From Nocardioides faecalis (GTDB lineage Bacteria; Actinomycetota; Actinomycetes; Propionibacteriales; Nocardioidaceae), in assembly GCF_018388425.1 (NCBI RefSeq), contig NZ_CP074406.1, positions 558,001 through 622,000 on the forward strand: 64,000 nucleotides of DNA. Reading direction: 5' to 3'. Both the position numbers and the translations under genes were made by a program. Below the pieces are notes generated by a model. That model had not been told where the DNA came from and made no database searches. It saw only the letters and a list, made by a program, of their open reading frames with translations. This document shows positions 41,326 to 51,485 of this stretch, in pieces. The number at the start of each line of letters is the position of its first letter. Positions within the stretch are counted from its first letter, which is position 1.

Positions 41326-42723
41326 ATGGGACTGAGTGAGCGCAGCGGTGGCCTCGCCAAGGCACGGGCCAAGATGGAGGCCGAGGGCGTCGACCCGGTG
41401 GCGATCGAGACGTTCGCCCACTACTACCGCCTGCTCGAGCACGGCGAGACCGGGATGATCCCGGAGTCCTCGATCGACCCCGTCGACGTGGAGAGCCTCG
41501 ACGACGTCGAGGTCCCCGACGACGTCGCCGCGGATGCGATCTCCAAGACGGTCGCGATCAAGCTCAACGGCGGCCTCGGCACGTCGATGGGCTTGGACCG
41601 CGCGAAGTCGCTGCTGTGCGTGCGCCGCGGGTTGTCGTTCCTCGACATCAGCGCCCGCCAGGCGCTGCACCTGCGCAAGGCGTACGGCGCCCGGGTGCCG
41701 CTGATCTTCATGAACTCGTTCCGCACCTCCGCCGACACCCGGCACGCGCTGGCCCGCTACGAGGACCTGCCCGTCGACGGCCTGCCGCTGGAGTTCCTGC
41801 AGAACAAGGAGCCCAAGCTGCTGGCCGCCGACCTCACGCCGGTGTCCTGGCCCGCCGACCCGGACCTGGAGTGGTGCCCGCCGGGCCACGGCGACATCTA
41901 CACCGCGCTGCGCGGCAGCGGGCTGCTCGAGACCATGATCGAGCTCGGCTTCCGCTACCTGTTCGTCTCCAACTCCGACAACCTGGGCGCGGTGCCGGAG
42001 CCGCGGCTGGCCGGCTGGTTCGCCGCCTCGGGGGCGCCGTTCGCGATCGAGGCGACGCGGCGCACGCCCTCGGACCGCAAGGGCGGTCACTTCGCCCGGC
42101 GCAAGGCCGACGGCCGGATCGTGCTGCGCGAGATCGCGCAGACGCCGAAGGAGGACGCGGCCTCCCTGGCCGACCTGGGCCGGCACCAGTACTGCTCGAC
42201 CAACAACCTGTGGATCGACCTGCACGCGCTGAAGGCGAAGCTCGACGAGCGCGACGGCATCCTCGGCCTGCCGCTGATCCGCAACGACAAGACCGTCGAC
42301 CCTGCCGACCCCGCCAGCCCGGCGGTGGTGCAGATCGAGACCGCGATGGGGGCGGCGATCGAGGTGTTCGACGGGGCCCGGTTGATCGAGGTCGGCCGCG
42401 ACCGGTTCATCCCGGTGAAGACCACCAACGACCTGCTGGTGCTGCGCTCGGACGTCTACGAGATCGGCGACGACTTCGCGCTGCGCCAGGTCGCCGCCGA
42501 GGTGCCGTTCGTGGACCTCGACTCCGACCACTACAAGCTGGTCGGGCAGTTCGACCGGCGCTTCCCCGAGGGTGCGCCGTCCCTGGCGAACGCCTCCTCG
42601 CTCAAGGTCGCCGGCGACTGGACCTTCGGTCCCGGCGTCGCCGTGCACGGTTCGGTGGAGCTGGCCGGCAAGGGCCCCCAGCGCGTCTCGCCCGGCGAGG
42701 TGCTCTCCGGCTCGGATGCCTGA
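41326..42723 (+). CDS. UTP-glucose-1-phosphate uridylyltransferase, eukaryotic type
   Basis: A 465-residue UDP-glucose pyrophosphorylase. KLNGGLGTSMGLDRAKSL (residues 79-96), FMNSFRTSADTR, FVSNSDNLGA, TPSDRKGGHF, STNNLWIDL and VKTTNDLLVLRSDVY are motifs of the eukaryotic UGP family rather than of bacterial GalU, which is about 300 residues. In M. tuberculosis the equivalent position has galU (Rv0993). It supplies UDP-glucose for cell-wall and trehalose synthesis. It overlaps moeA by 8 bp, an unusual coupling. Confidence 0.93.
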   Translation: MGLSERSGGLAKARAKMEAEGVDPVAIETFAHYYRLLEHGETGMIPESSIDPVDVESLDDVEVPDDVAADAISKTVAIKLNGGLGTSMGLDRAKSLLCVRRGLSFLDISARQALHLRKAYGARVPLIFMNSFRTSADTRHALARYEDLPVDGLPLEFLQNKEPKLLAADLTPVSWPADPDLEWCPPGHGDIYTALRGSGLLETMIELGFRYLFVSNSDNLGAVPEPRLAGWFAASGAPFAIEATRRTPSDRKGGHFARRKADGRIVLREIAQTPKEDAASLADLGRHQYCSTNNLWIDLHALKAKLDERDGILGLPLIRNDKTVDPADPASPAVVQIETAMGAAIEVFDGARLIEVGRDRFIPVKTTNDLLVLRSDVYEIGDDFALRQVAAEVPFVDLDSDHYKLVGQFDRRFPEGAPSLANASSLKVAGDWTFGPGVAVHGSVELAGKGPQRVSPGEVLSGSDA

Positions 42724-43978
42724 GCCCGCCCACCTCGCCCACCCGCGCGGGGTCGACGTCGCGGAGCACCGGGCCCGGGTGCTGGCCGGCCTGACGCCGC
42801 TCGGTGCCGAGGAGGTCGCGGTGGCCGATGCGCTCGGCCGGGTGCTGGCCGCCGACGTCGTCGCCGAGCTCGCCGTGCCGCCGTTCGACAGCTCGGCGAT
42901 GGACGGCTTCGCCGTGCGCAGCGTCGACCTGGCCGCGCTCGCCGAGCCTGCCCCGCTCGCCGAGCATGCTGGGAGCGCCGACGAGGGGTTCGTGGCGTTG
43001 CCGGTCGCCGCCACCGTCGCCGCCGGCGACACTGCGCCCGTGCTGCCGCCCGGCTCCGCGATCCGGATCATGACCGGGGCGCAGGTCCCCGCCGGCGCCG
43101 ACCTGGTCGTGCCGTTCGAGTGGACCACCGACACCGACCCGGTCCGGATCCTGCGCACCGCCGCCCCGGGCCGGCACATCCGCCGCGGCGGCGAGGACGT
43201 CGCCGCCGGCGAGGTCGCGATCGCCGCCGGCACCCGGGTCGGACCGGCCCAGCTCGGCCTGCTCGCCTCGGTCGGCGTGGACCGGGTCGCCGTACGACGC
43301 CGGCCCCGGCTGGCCGTCATCTCCACCGGCGCGGAGCTGGTCACCGGCGCCGTGCCGGACAGCAACACCGCCACCCTGCTCGCCGCCGGCCGAGCCGCGG
43401 GCGCGGAGGTCGCCGCCTTCGGTCCCGTCGTCGACGAGCCCGCCGCGTTCGCCGACCGGCTCGCGGTCGCCGCCGGCGCCGCCGACCTCGTCGTCACCAC
43501 CGGCGGCGTCTCGGCCGGGGACCGCGACGTGGTCAAGGCCGCGCTGCGCGAGGCCCCCGGGTTCTGGTTCGGCGGCGTGGCGATGAAGCCCGGTCGGCCC
43601 CAAGGGTTCGGCTCCCTGGACGTCGACGGCCGCCGCGTCCCGGTGATCACGCTGCCCGGCACGCCGATCGCCGCCTACGCCTCCTTCCTGCTCTACGCCG
43701 TCCCGGCCATCGCCGCGCTCGCCGGCACCCCGCGCGAGCCCCGCACCGCCGAGCTCGGCGTCGACGTCGCAGGCAGCGACCGCACCGTCCTGCTGCCCGC
43801 CACCTACGACGACGCCGGCCGGATCGTGCCCCTGCCCGGACACGCCGGCCACTCGCAGCGGCTGCTGGCCGCCGCCGAGGCGTTGCTCGTCGTACCGCCG
43901 ACGGACAGGCTGGTTGCTGCCGGCACCGTCGTGGAGGTGCTCGCGCTGCGACCCGAGGAGGACTTGCATGCCCGATGA
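42716..43978 (+). CDS. moeA: Molybdopterin molybdenumtransferase MoeA
   Basis: A 420-residue MoeA that inserts molybdate into adenylated molybdopterin. Typical sequences: PPFDSSAMDGFAVRS, IRIMTGAQVPAGADLVVPFE, RRRPRLAVISTGAELVTG, DLVVTTGGVSAGDRDVVK and MKPGRPQGFG, ending with the domain IV beta-barrel. The ATG at 42716 overlaps the pyrophosphorylase stop, and its own stop overlaps moaC by 11 bp, so translation of the three genes is tightly linked. Confidence 0.95.
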   Translation: MPEPAHLAHPRGVDVAEHRARVLAGLTPLGAEEVAVADALGRVLAADVVAELAVPPFDSSAMDGFAVRSVDLAALAEPAPLAEHAGSADEGFVALPVAATVAAGDTAPVLPPGSAIRIMTGAQVPAGADLVVPFEWTTDTDPVRILRTAAPGRHIRRGGEDVAAGEVAIAAGTRVGPAQLGLLASVGVDRVAVRRRPRLAVISTGAELVTGAVPDSNTATLLAAGRAAGAEVAAFGPVVDEPAAFADRLAVAAGAADLVVTTGGVSAGDRDVVKAALREAPGFWFGGVAMKPGRPQGFGSLDVDGRRVPVITLPGTPIAAYASFLLYAVPAIAALAGTPREPRTAELGVDVAGSDRTVLLPATYDDAGRIVPLPGHAGHSQRLLAAAEALLVVPPTDRLVAAGTVVEVLALRPEEDLHAR

Positions 43979-44474
43979 GCCCGACGTCCCGACCGATAGC
44001 CCCTCCGGCCCCCGGCTGACCCACGTCGACGCCAGCGGCGCCGCGCGGATGGTCGACGTCTCCGCCAAGGACGTCACCCGGCGTGAGGCCCGCGCGAGCG
44101 GGCGGGTGCTGGTCAGCGGCGAGGTCGTCGCGCTGCTGCGCGGTGAGGGCGTGCCCAAGGGCGACGCGCTCGCGGTCGCGCGGATCGCCGGCATCATGGG
44201 CGCCAAGCAGACCCCGGCGCTGATCCCGCTGTGCCACCCGCTGGCGATCTCGGGGGTCACCGTCGACCTCGCGATCGCCGACGACGCCGTCGAGATCACC
44301 GCCACCGTGCGCACCACCGACCGCACCGGCGTCGAGATGGAGGCCCTGACCGCGGTCTCGGTGGCCGCGCTGACGGTGGTCGACATGGTCAAGGCCGTCG
44401 ACAAGGCGGCGGTGATCACCGACGTGCGGGTGGAGACCAAGACCGGCGGCAAGTCGGGGGACTGGTCGCGGTGA
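43968..44474 (+). CDS. moaC: Cyclic pyranopterin monophosphate synthase MoaC
   Basis: A 168-residue MoaC, which with MoaA makes cyclic pyranopterin monophosphate. MVDVSAKDVTRREARASG, LIPLCHPLAISGV (active-site His/Cys) and TDRTGVEMEALTAVSVAALT are the family signature blocks. The ATG at 43968 lies inside moeA. No moaA, moaD or moaE is in the window, so the rest of the pathway is elsewhere. Confidence 0.95.
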   Translation: MPDEPDVPTDSPSGPRLTHVDASGAARMVDVSAKDVTRREARASGRVLVSGEVVALLRGEGVPKGDALAVARIAGIMGAKQTPALIPLCHPLAISGVTVDLAIADDAVEITATVRTTDRTGVEMEALTAVSVAALTVVDMVKAVDKAAVITDVRVETKTGGKSGDWSR

Positions 44475-44992
44475 GCCCCGACGCCAGCACCGCCGCCGAC
44501 GCAGAGGCGGGCCGCGAGCCGCTGCCGGCCGTGGTCGTGGTGGCGTCCAACCGCGCCGCCGCCGGCGTGTACGACGACACCACCGGCCCGCTCATCGTGA
44601 CCGCGCTGCGCGAGCTGGGTTTCGCTGTCGGCGACCCCGTGGTGCGCCCCGACGGTGAGCCCGTCGGCGAGGCGATCGCGCAGGCGGTGGCCGAGGGCGC
44701 CCGGCTGGTGCTCACCACCGGCGGCACCGGGCTGACGCCGGCCGACCGCACCCCGGAGGTGACCCGGCCGCTGCTGGACCGTGAGGTGCCGGGCATCGCC
44801 GAGGCCATCCGGGCCGCCGGCGTGGCCAAGGGCGTGCCCACCGCGGTGCTCTCCCGCGGGCTGGCCGGTGTCGCGGGGCGGACGCTGGTGGTGAACCTGG
44901 CCGGCTCGCGCGGCGGGGTCAAGGACGCGCTGGCGGTGCTCGCGCCGGTGCTCGTGCACGCCGTGGAGCAGGTCGCGGGCAGCGATCATTGA
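44471..44992 (+). CDS. moaB: Molybdopterin adenylyltransferase, MoaB/Mog family
   Basis: A 173-residue protein of the MogA/MoaB fold that adenylates molybdopterin ahead of MoeA. VVVASNRAAAGVYDDTTGPLI, LVLTTGGTGLTPADRTPEV and VVNLAGSRGGVKDAL are the ligand-binding loops. GTG at 44471 overlaps the moaC stop (GTGA). The M. tuberculosis region has moaB2 close by. Confidence 0.92.
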   Translation: MSPDASTAADAEAGREPLPAVVVVASNRAAAGVYDDTTGPLIVTALRELGFAVGDPVVRPDGEPVGEAIAQAVAEGARLVLTTGGTGLTPADRTPEVTRPLLDREVPGIAEAIRAAGVAKGVPTAVLSRGLAGVAGRTLVVNLAGSRGGVKDALAVLAPVLVHAVEQVAGSDH

Positions 44993-45025
44993 GAACCTCG
45001 CGCGTGGATCAGGCAGGCTAGCGCC

Positions 45026-45688
45026 GTGCACCCCGGCGGCCCCGCTCCCGAGCGGATGATCGTGGCCACGCCCGGGCGGGCGTGGCCCAACCGGCTGACG
45101 TCCGGGCGCGACCCCGAGGTGCTGCTGCGGCCCATCCATCGCCGCGACGCCCGGCCCTGGCGCGAGGCGCGACGGCGCAACGCGACGTGGCTGGGGCCCT
45201 GGGACGCCACCGCGCCGCCGGGCGCCGACACCCGGCCCACCACGTTCGCGGCCCTGGTGAAGCGGCTCTCGCGGGCGGCGCGGCAGGGGACGACGTACCC
45301 GTTCGTGGTGGAGGTCGACGGCATGTTCGCCGGCCAGGTCAGTGTCAACAACATCGTGCGCGGCTCGGCGCAGTTCGCGTCGGTGGGCTACTGGATCGAC
45401 CAGCGGTTCGCCGGGCGCGGGGTCATCCCACGGGCGGTGGCGATGGTGATCGACCACTGCTTCCTCACCGCGGGGCTGCACCGCGTCGAGATCTGCATCC
45501 GCCCCGAGAACACCAACTCCCTGCGGGTGGTGGAGAAGCTCGGGATCCGCGAGATCGGCTACGCGCCGTACTTCCTGCACATCGACGGTGCCTGGCGCGA
45601 CCACCGGATCTTCGCGGTCACGCGCGAGGAGGCGCCGCACGGGATGCTCGCCCGGCTCAGCGATCCGACCGCCGAACCGGGGCGTTGA
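45026..45688 (+). CDS. RimJ-like GNAT N-acetyltransferase
   Basis: A 220-residue acetyltransferase of the RimJ/RimL type: LLRPIHRRDARPWREARRRN near the start, GYWIDQRFAGRGVIPRAVAM (acetyl-CoA binding) and CIRPENTNSLRVVEKLGIRE. It corresponds to Rv0995 in the parallel M. tuberculosis order. The RimJ name reflects that annotation; whether it acetylates ribosomal protein is unknown. GTG at 45026 is used; ATG at 45056 is an alternative. It lies 33 bases after moaB. Confidence 0.88.
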   Translation: MHPGGPAPERMIVATPGRAWPNRLTSGRDPEVLLRPIHRRDARPWREARRRNATWLGPWDATAPPGADTRPTTFAALVKRLSRAARQGTTYPFVVEVDGMFAGQVSVNNIVRGSAQFASVGYWIDQRFAGRGVIPRAVAMVIDHCFLTAGLHRVEICIRPENTNSLRVVEKLGIREIGYAPYFLHIDGAWRDHRIFAVTREEAPHGMLARLSDPTAEPGR

Positions 45689-45736
45689 GCACGTCGGATA
45701 CTCGTCGTGACAGCGCTTCAGGGCCGGATCACAGGA

Positions 45737-45809
45737 GTCACAGGAATCAATCTGTGACACACCGGGTCACATGCGCCTCGCGCAGGCGTGACACTCCTAA
45801 CCTCAGCGT
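45737..45809 (+). promoter_or_regulatory. Promoter region with GTCACA inverted repeats
   Basis: GTCACAG-N8-CTGTGAC (45737-45758) is a perfect 7-bp inverted repeat, with a further GTCACA at 45766-45771. A TAACCT -10 box (45798-45803) ends six bases before the GTG at 45810, so the gene appears leaderless. The repeats lie just upstream of where a -35 would be and may be an operator. Confidence 0.4.
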
Positions 45810-46796
45810 GTGGACCTGAGCGCACTCATCTTCGTCGCACTCGCGGTGGCTTGGGCCGTCTACCTCGTGCCGATGGCGCTCCGGCAGCATGAGGAGGACG
45901 ACGTCAGCCGCTCCGTGGACGGCTTCTCCGACCGGCTGCGCGTGCTCGCCCGCCGTGAGCCGATCTCGGCCACCAAGGCCACGCTGGTCCGGCTCGGCGA
46001 ACGACGCACCGCCGCCGCCGCAGACGACCCTGCCGACAACTCTGCCGACGACTCTGCCGACGACACTGCCGACGACGCCGACAAGGCTCCCGCGACGCCC
46101 ACCCCTGCGTCGCGTGAGCACCCGGTCGAGCGCGTCGAGCAGGTCCAGGTGGCCCGCACCGCCCGCGACCTGCCCCCCGCGCAGCGCGCCAAGCGCCGCG
46201 CGGCCGCCCGCCGTGCGGCGCAGCGACGCCGCCGGGTGCTGGGGGTGCTGCTGCTGGCCAACCTCGTCCTGGTCGCGCTCGCCACGCCGGGTCTGGTGCA
46301 CGCCGCCTGGACCGCCGTCCCCGCGACGCTGCTCGTCGCGTGGCTGGTGGCGTGCCGACTGATGGTCAAGCGCGAGCGCCGGGTCCGCACCAGCAGCACG
46401 GTGCGCACGCGTCGGGCAGCCCCGGCCGAGGAGGCGCCGGCCGCGGAGAAGCCGGCCGAGAAGCCCGTCGACGCCCCGTCGGCCGAGGCAGCCGCGGCCC
46501 TCGAGGACGAGGACGTCGTCGACGACGAGACCGGCGAGATCGCAGCCGTCACGGACGAGACCGCCGGGGAGACCGGCGACGAGACGAACGGCTGGACGCC
46601 GGTCGAGGTCCCGCTGCCGACGTACGTCGCCAAGGCGCCCGCCGGTCGCACCGTGCGCACCATCGACCTCGACTCCACCGGCGTGTGGAGCTCGGGACGC
46701 AACGAGGCGGACTCGCAGCTGGCCCGCGAGGCCGACGCCCAGCGTGCCCAGGCCGAGACCGCCGAGGACGAGCAGCGCCGCGCCGCCGGCTCCTGA
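45810..46796 (+). CDS. Membrane protein with acidic/basic linkers (Rv0996-like)
   Basis: 328 residues. One N-terminal helix (about 3-22, LIFVALAVAWAVYLVPMALR), a low-complexity acidic repeat (ADNSADDSADDTADD, about residues 74-88), a basic stretch, then two more helices (about 142-185) and a charged cytoplasmic C-terminus ending in GVWSSGRNEADSQL. It matches the transmembrane protein after rimJ in M. tuberculosis by position. The function is unknown. The DNA repeats GACGACTCTGCC units in the acidic segment. GTG start without a ribosome binding site. Confidence 0.8.
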   Translation: MDLSALIFVALAVAWAVYLVPMALRQHEEDDVSRSVDGFSDRLRVLARREPISATKATLVRLGERRTAAAADDPADNSADDSADDTADDADKAPATPTPASREHPVERVEQVQVARTARDLPPAQRAKRRAAARRAAQRRRRVLGVLLLANLVLVALATPGLVHAAWTAVPATLLVAWLVACRLMVKRERRVRTSSTVRTRRAAPAEEAPAAEKPAEKPVDAPSAEAAAALEDEDVVDDETGEIAAVTDETAGETGDETNGWTPVEVPLPTYVAKAPAGRTVRTIDLDSTGVWSSGRNEADSQLAREADAQRAQAETAEDEQRRAAGS

Positions 46797-46830
46797 CCGA
46801 CGCCCAGCCGACCACCCAGCCGACCACCCA

Positions 46831-46863
46831 GCAGACCGCCCGGGCCTCGCCCGGGCGGTCTGC
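46831..46863 (+). terminator. Strong hairpin terminator (15-bp perfect stem)
   Basis: 46831-46845 pairs perfectly with 46849-46863 around a three-base loop CTC. It follows the membrane protein gene by 34 bases. There is no T-run, as is common in actinobacteria. Two CCGACCACCCAG repeats precede it. Confidence 0.8.
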
Positions 46864-46957
46864 TGCGTCAAGGGGCGAGGTTCGGGTACCGACTGCGTCC
46901 GGTGCGAAACCGGCGGTCCGGGAGCGTCCCGGCCCGAGCGAATCCGCAGGAGGTCTG

Positions 46958-47257
46958 ATGACCGAGGAGAACGCCGCCGACCGCCAGGCGGCCCAGCAGA
47001 GTCGTGAGCAGGGCAAGAAGTACCCCGAGGAGTCGGGCCAGGCCGCGGGCACCGGGAGCGACATGGGTGCCGAGCCGGAGTCCGCCGCCGCCGTCACGCC
47101 CGACACCCAGCGCGCCGACCCGCAGCAGGGCATCGAGGACAGCCCGTTCGACGGCGAGGCCGCCCGTGGACAGTCCAAGGTGTTCAGCGACGACGCCGGC
47201 ACCGAGGACGAGCCCAAGCCGCAGGGCCACGCCGACGAGGACGAGGCCGTCCGCTAG
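46958..47257 (+). CDS. Small acidic hydrophilic protein, hypothetical
   Basis: A 99-residue protein with no hydrophobic segments, rich in Glu, Asp, Gln and Ala: RQAAQQSREQGKKYPEE, then DSPFDGEAARGQSKVFSDDA. It looks disordered. AGGAGG (46948-46953) gives a good ribosome binding site. No family recognised. It is the last host gene before the tRNA-Ala and the integrated element. Confidence 0.65.
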   Translation: MTEENAADRQAAQQSREQGKKYPEESGQAAGTGSDMGAEPESAAAVTPDTQRADPQQGIEDSPFDGEAARGQSKVFSDDAGTEDEPKPQGHADEDEAVR

Positions 47258-47318
47258 CCGCGCTGCCCGCGCGGCACGCCGAGGGGATCGGCGATTCGGA
47301 CCCGGCGCGAACCGGGTG

Positions 47319-49109
<1,791 letters not shown>

Positions 49110-49123
49110 CAATACTCCTAGCG

Positions 49124-49236
49124 CTAGGCCGCCACCGCTGTCCGATAGCGGAGGAGGGGTGTGTCAGTACGGAAGTAGCTCGCGATCGGGCGCTGCTCGT
49201 CGGCGATGTAGCCGAGGTAGGTCAGCCGAGTATGCA
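49124..49236 (-). pseudogene. 3' remnant of a gene upstream of the integrase
   Basis: The minus strand from the ISL3 end reads RLTYLGYIADEQRPIASYFR and on to a TAG 15 bases before the integrase GTG. It looks like the C-terminus of a co-transcribed gene cut by ISL3. The family is not recognised. Confidence 0.4.
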
Positions 49237-50682
49237 GGCTCATCCGAATCCAGGGTGTAGGCGCGGCCTGAAGCCACCGGTCTCCAGCAGGCTCCTGGCG
49301 ATGTAGTTGGTGAGGTTGCGGAACCCGAGCGCGGATCCGCGGAGGTGCTCGAGCCTGCCGTTGATCGCCTCCGTTGGCCCGTTGCTGGTGCCCGGTCGGT
49401 CGAAGTAGGCCAGCACGTCGTCGGCACGCTTCTTCAGCGTCCGACCGAGGGTGACGACCTCGCTGAGGGCCTTGGGGACGCCTGCGCTGACCGCCTCGAT
49501 GAGCTTGACCATCTGTGCCCGGCCACGGCCGCGGTCCTCGTCGCGGTAGGCGGCGATCATCTGCTGGTAGATGCCCCAGGTTGCCTCGACCTCAACATGC
49601 GCATCGACGGCGAAGAGCGCGGCGAGTCGGGCGGTCTGCTTGTCGGTGAGCAGCCCGGCGCCGGTGTGCAGGGTGCGCCGGGCCCCGTAGAGCGGGTCGC
49701 CCTTGTGTCCGCGGTGGCCGTGGATGGCCTGCTGGACCCGGCGTCGGCACCGATCCAGCGCGTCGCCGGCCAGGCGCACCACGTGGAAGGGATCCATGAC
49801 CGCGACCGCGTCGGGGAGTTCCTCGGTGGTGGCGGTCTTGAACCCGCTGAACCCGTCCATCGCGACGACCTCCACGCCCTGGCGCCAGGCGTCGGGGCGG
49901 GCGGCGAGCCAGGTCTTGAAGGCCTGCTTCGAGCGGCCCTCGACCATGTCCAGCAGCCGCGCGGGTCCGGTGCCGTCGCGGACCGGGGTGAGATCGATGA
50001 TCACGGTGACGTACTTGTCGCCCTTCTTGGTGTGACGCCAGACGTGCTCATCGACGCCGACAACCTTCACGCCGTTGAAGCGGGCCGGGTCGTCGATCAG
50101 GGCCCGCTTGCCCTCGGCCAGGACTGCGTCGTTCGCGGTGCCCCAGGCGACCCCGAGTGCCTCGGCGACCCGGGCGACGGTGAGGTGGGCGACCACCACT
50201 CCTTCGAGTGCCCACGCGCAGCCCACGGCGCGACAGCTTCGCGCGCGGCTCAGCCGCACGGCTGGTGTCTTGGCGCCACACGTGACCGCAGCCGCTGCAC
50301 CGGTAGCGACGGATCGTGACGATCAGCGTCGTGGGCCGCCACCCGAGCGGTTCGTGGGCCAACTGTCGGGTCACGGTGTCGCGCGGTGCCCCTTCGCAGC
50401 CGCAGCGGCGGCACCACTGGTCGGGCTCAAGGACCCGGCATGCGAGGACCGCGCGACCGGGTTCGAGGCGCTGGCCGGTGACGACGAGGCCGAGCTCATC
50501 GAGTCGGCAGAAGGTGGACAGATCGGGGTGGGCGAACGCATGCGAGCGGTCGCCGACGGTAGCGTCGGGCACGTCGAGGTCTTTCGAGATGAGCGTGTAG
50601 GAGCCTTCATCTTCGGGAGACCTCGACGCCTATCCCGGGACCGCCACGCCAACCCGCGCTACACCCTCAACTGTGATGAGCC
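49237..50682. mobile_element. ISL3-family insertion sequence
   Basis: Imperfect terminal inverted repeats: left 49237-49266 (GGCTCATC...GGGTGTAGGCGCGG) and right 50654-50682 (CCGCGCTACACCC...GATGAGCC). The length, about 1.45 kb, and the GGCTCATC terminus fit ISL3. No matching target duplication is seen beside the ends. The transposase it carries is frameshifted. Confidence 0.8.
49240..50572 (-). pseudogene. ISL3 transposase, disrupted by a single-base frameshift
   Basis: The first part (GTG at 50572) carries the zinc-binding N-terminus, CRRCGCEGAPRDTVTRQLAH and CSGCGHVWRQDTSRAAEPRA. The rest, in another frame, continues WALEGVVVAHLTVARVAEAL and the catalytic body (VVGVDEHVWRHTKKGDKY, VVAMDGFSGFKTATTEELP, NGPTEAINGRLEHLRGSAL). 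They join at CTGCGCGTGGGCACTC (about 50212-50221) where one extra G breaks the frame. A natural frameshift product cannot be excluded, but ISL3 transposases are normally one frame. Confidence 0.82.
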
Positions 50683-50778
50683 CGTAAAGTCTTCGGCGTT
50701 CTTCGGGGAATTGCTGCGGTTGGCAGCGCGACGGGCGGACACTTTCCCAACTGCAGTCCGATGCAATTTGGGGGAGTA

Positions 50779-51471
50779 ATGGCCGACCGCACACTGCTAT
50801 TCCGACTGGAGATCATCGCCCGACGGTGCGCCACGACGAGGATCCGGCGGAGGTCTGTGGGACGGTTGGGATCGGCGTGCGGCATTATGGTGTCCGCGCT
50901 CTTAGCGGTGTCGCCCATGCCCGCAGCCGAGGCCAACTGGTTTGGTCCTACCGGGAAATATGGGACTTGCGTGGGAGGCAACCGTAGCGATGCCGCTCCG
51001 CTTACCTTCACCTACGTCGACCTAATTCAAGCGATGGACAACGCGACCGACTGGGTGCGAGCCAACGACATTCAGCCCGCCGGGCTTCCCACGTCCTACG
51101 ACGCGACGCCGCCCTCCAACATCGACGTCATCGTCATCGACAGACAGTACGGAAATGCCGAAGATCCCTTCTGCGATCAGGCCTGGGCGACCAGCGGGAC
51201 CTCAGGCGGAATCATGGGTCTAACGACATGCAACTCGATCAACTCAAGCAACCAGTGCCAGTCGGCAGACGTCCGCTACAACAACAACTGGACCTTCGAC
51301 GTTGGAACCTCGGCTGAGCGTCATCTCGCGTGCCACGAGAACGGTCACGCAATCGGCCTGAAACACCCGGTCTCCTCCGCTGAGATGTTTGGCCAAGGAT
51401 GCATGAACTTCGGCACCGGCGAAGTCAACTACACCTCCCACGACCGCGGCCACATCGCGGCCGCCTTCTAG
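50779..51471 (+). CDS. Secreted metzincin-type zinc metalloprotease (putative)
   Basis: 230 residues. A basic N-terminus followed by a hydrophobic stretch (about 31-50, GSACGIMVSALLAVSPMPAA) looks like an export signal. The motif HENGHAIGLKH (residues 176-186) is exactly HExxHxxGxxH, the zinc site of metzincins, with a Met (M199 in GCMNFG) further on that could form the Met-turn. Five cysteines could form disulfides. GGGGGAG lies upstream of ATG 50779. It is 14 bases from the lipoprotein gene and probably co-transcribed. Less GC-rich than host genes. The target is unknown. Confidence 0.7.
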   Translation: MADRTLLFRLEIIARRCATTRIRRRSVGRLGSACGIMVSALLAVSPMPAAEANWFGPTGKYGTCVGGNRSDAAPLTFTYVDLIQAMDNATDWVRANDIQPAGLPTSYDATPPSNIDVIVIDRQYGNAEDPFCDQAWATSGTSGGIMGLTTCNSINSSNQCQSADVRYNNNWTFDVGTSAERHLACHENGHAIGLKHPVSSAEMFGQGCMNFGTGEVNYTSHDRGHIAAAF

Positions 51472-51485
51472 AGAGCGGCCCAATC

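Noticed and set aside
42600..42720. Molybdenum-cofactor riboswitch before moeA
   Set aside because: moeA starts inside the preceding gene, leaving no untranslated leader.
49229..50690. Target-site duplication around ISL3
   Set aside because: The bases next to the repeats (AGTATGCA and CGTAAAGT) differ.
50075..50779. 234-codon plus-strand ORF
   Set aside because: Overlaps the ISL3 transposase N-terminus in antisense and then runs into flanking DNA. No independent support.
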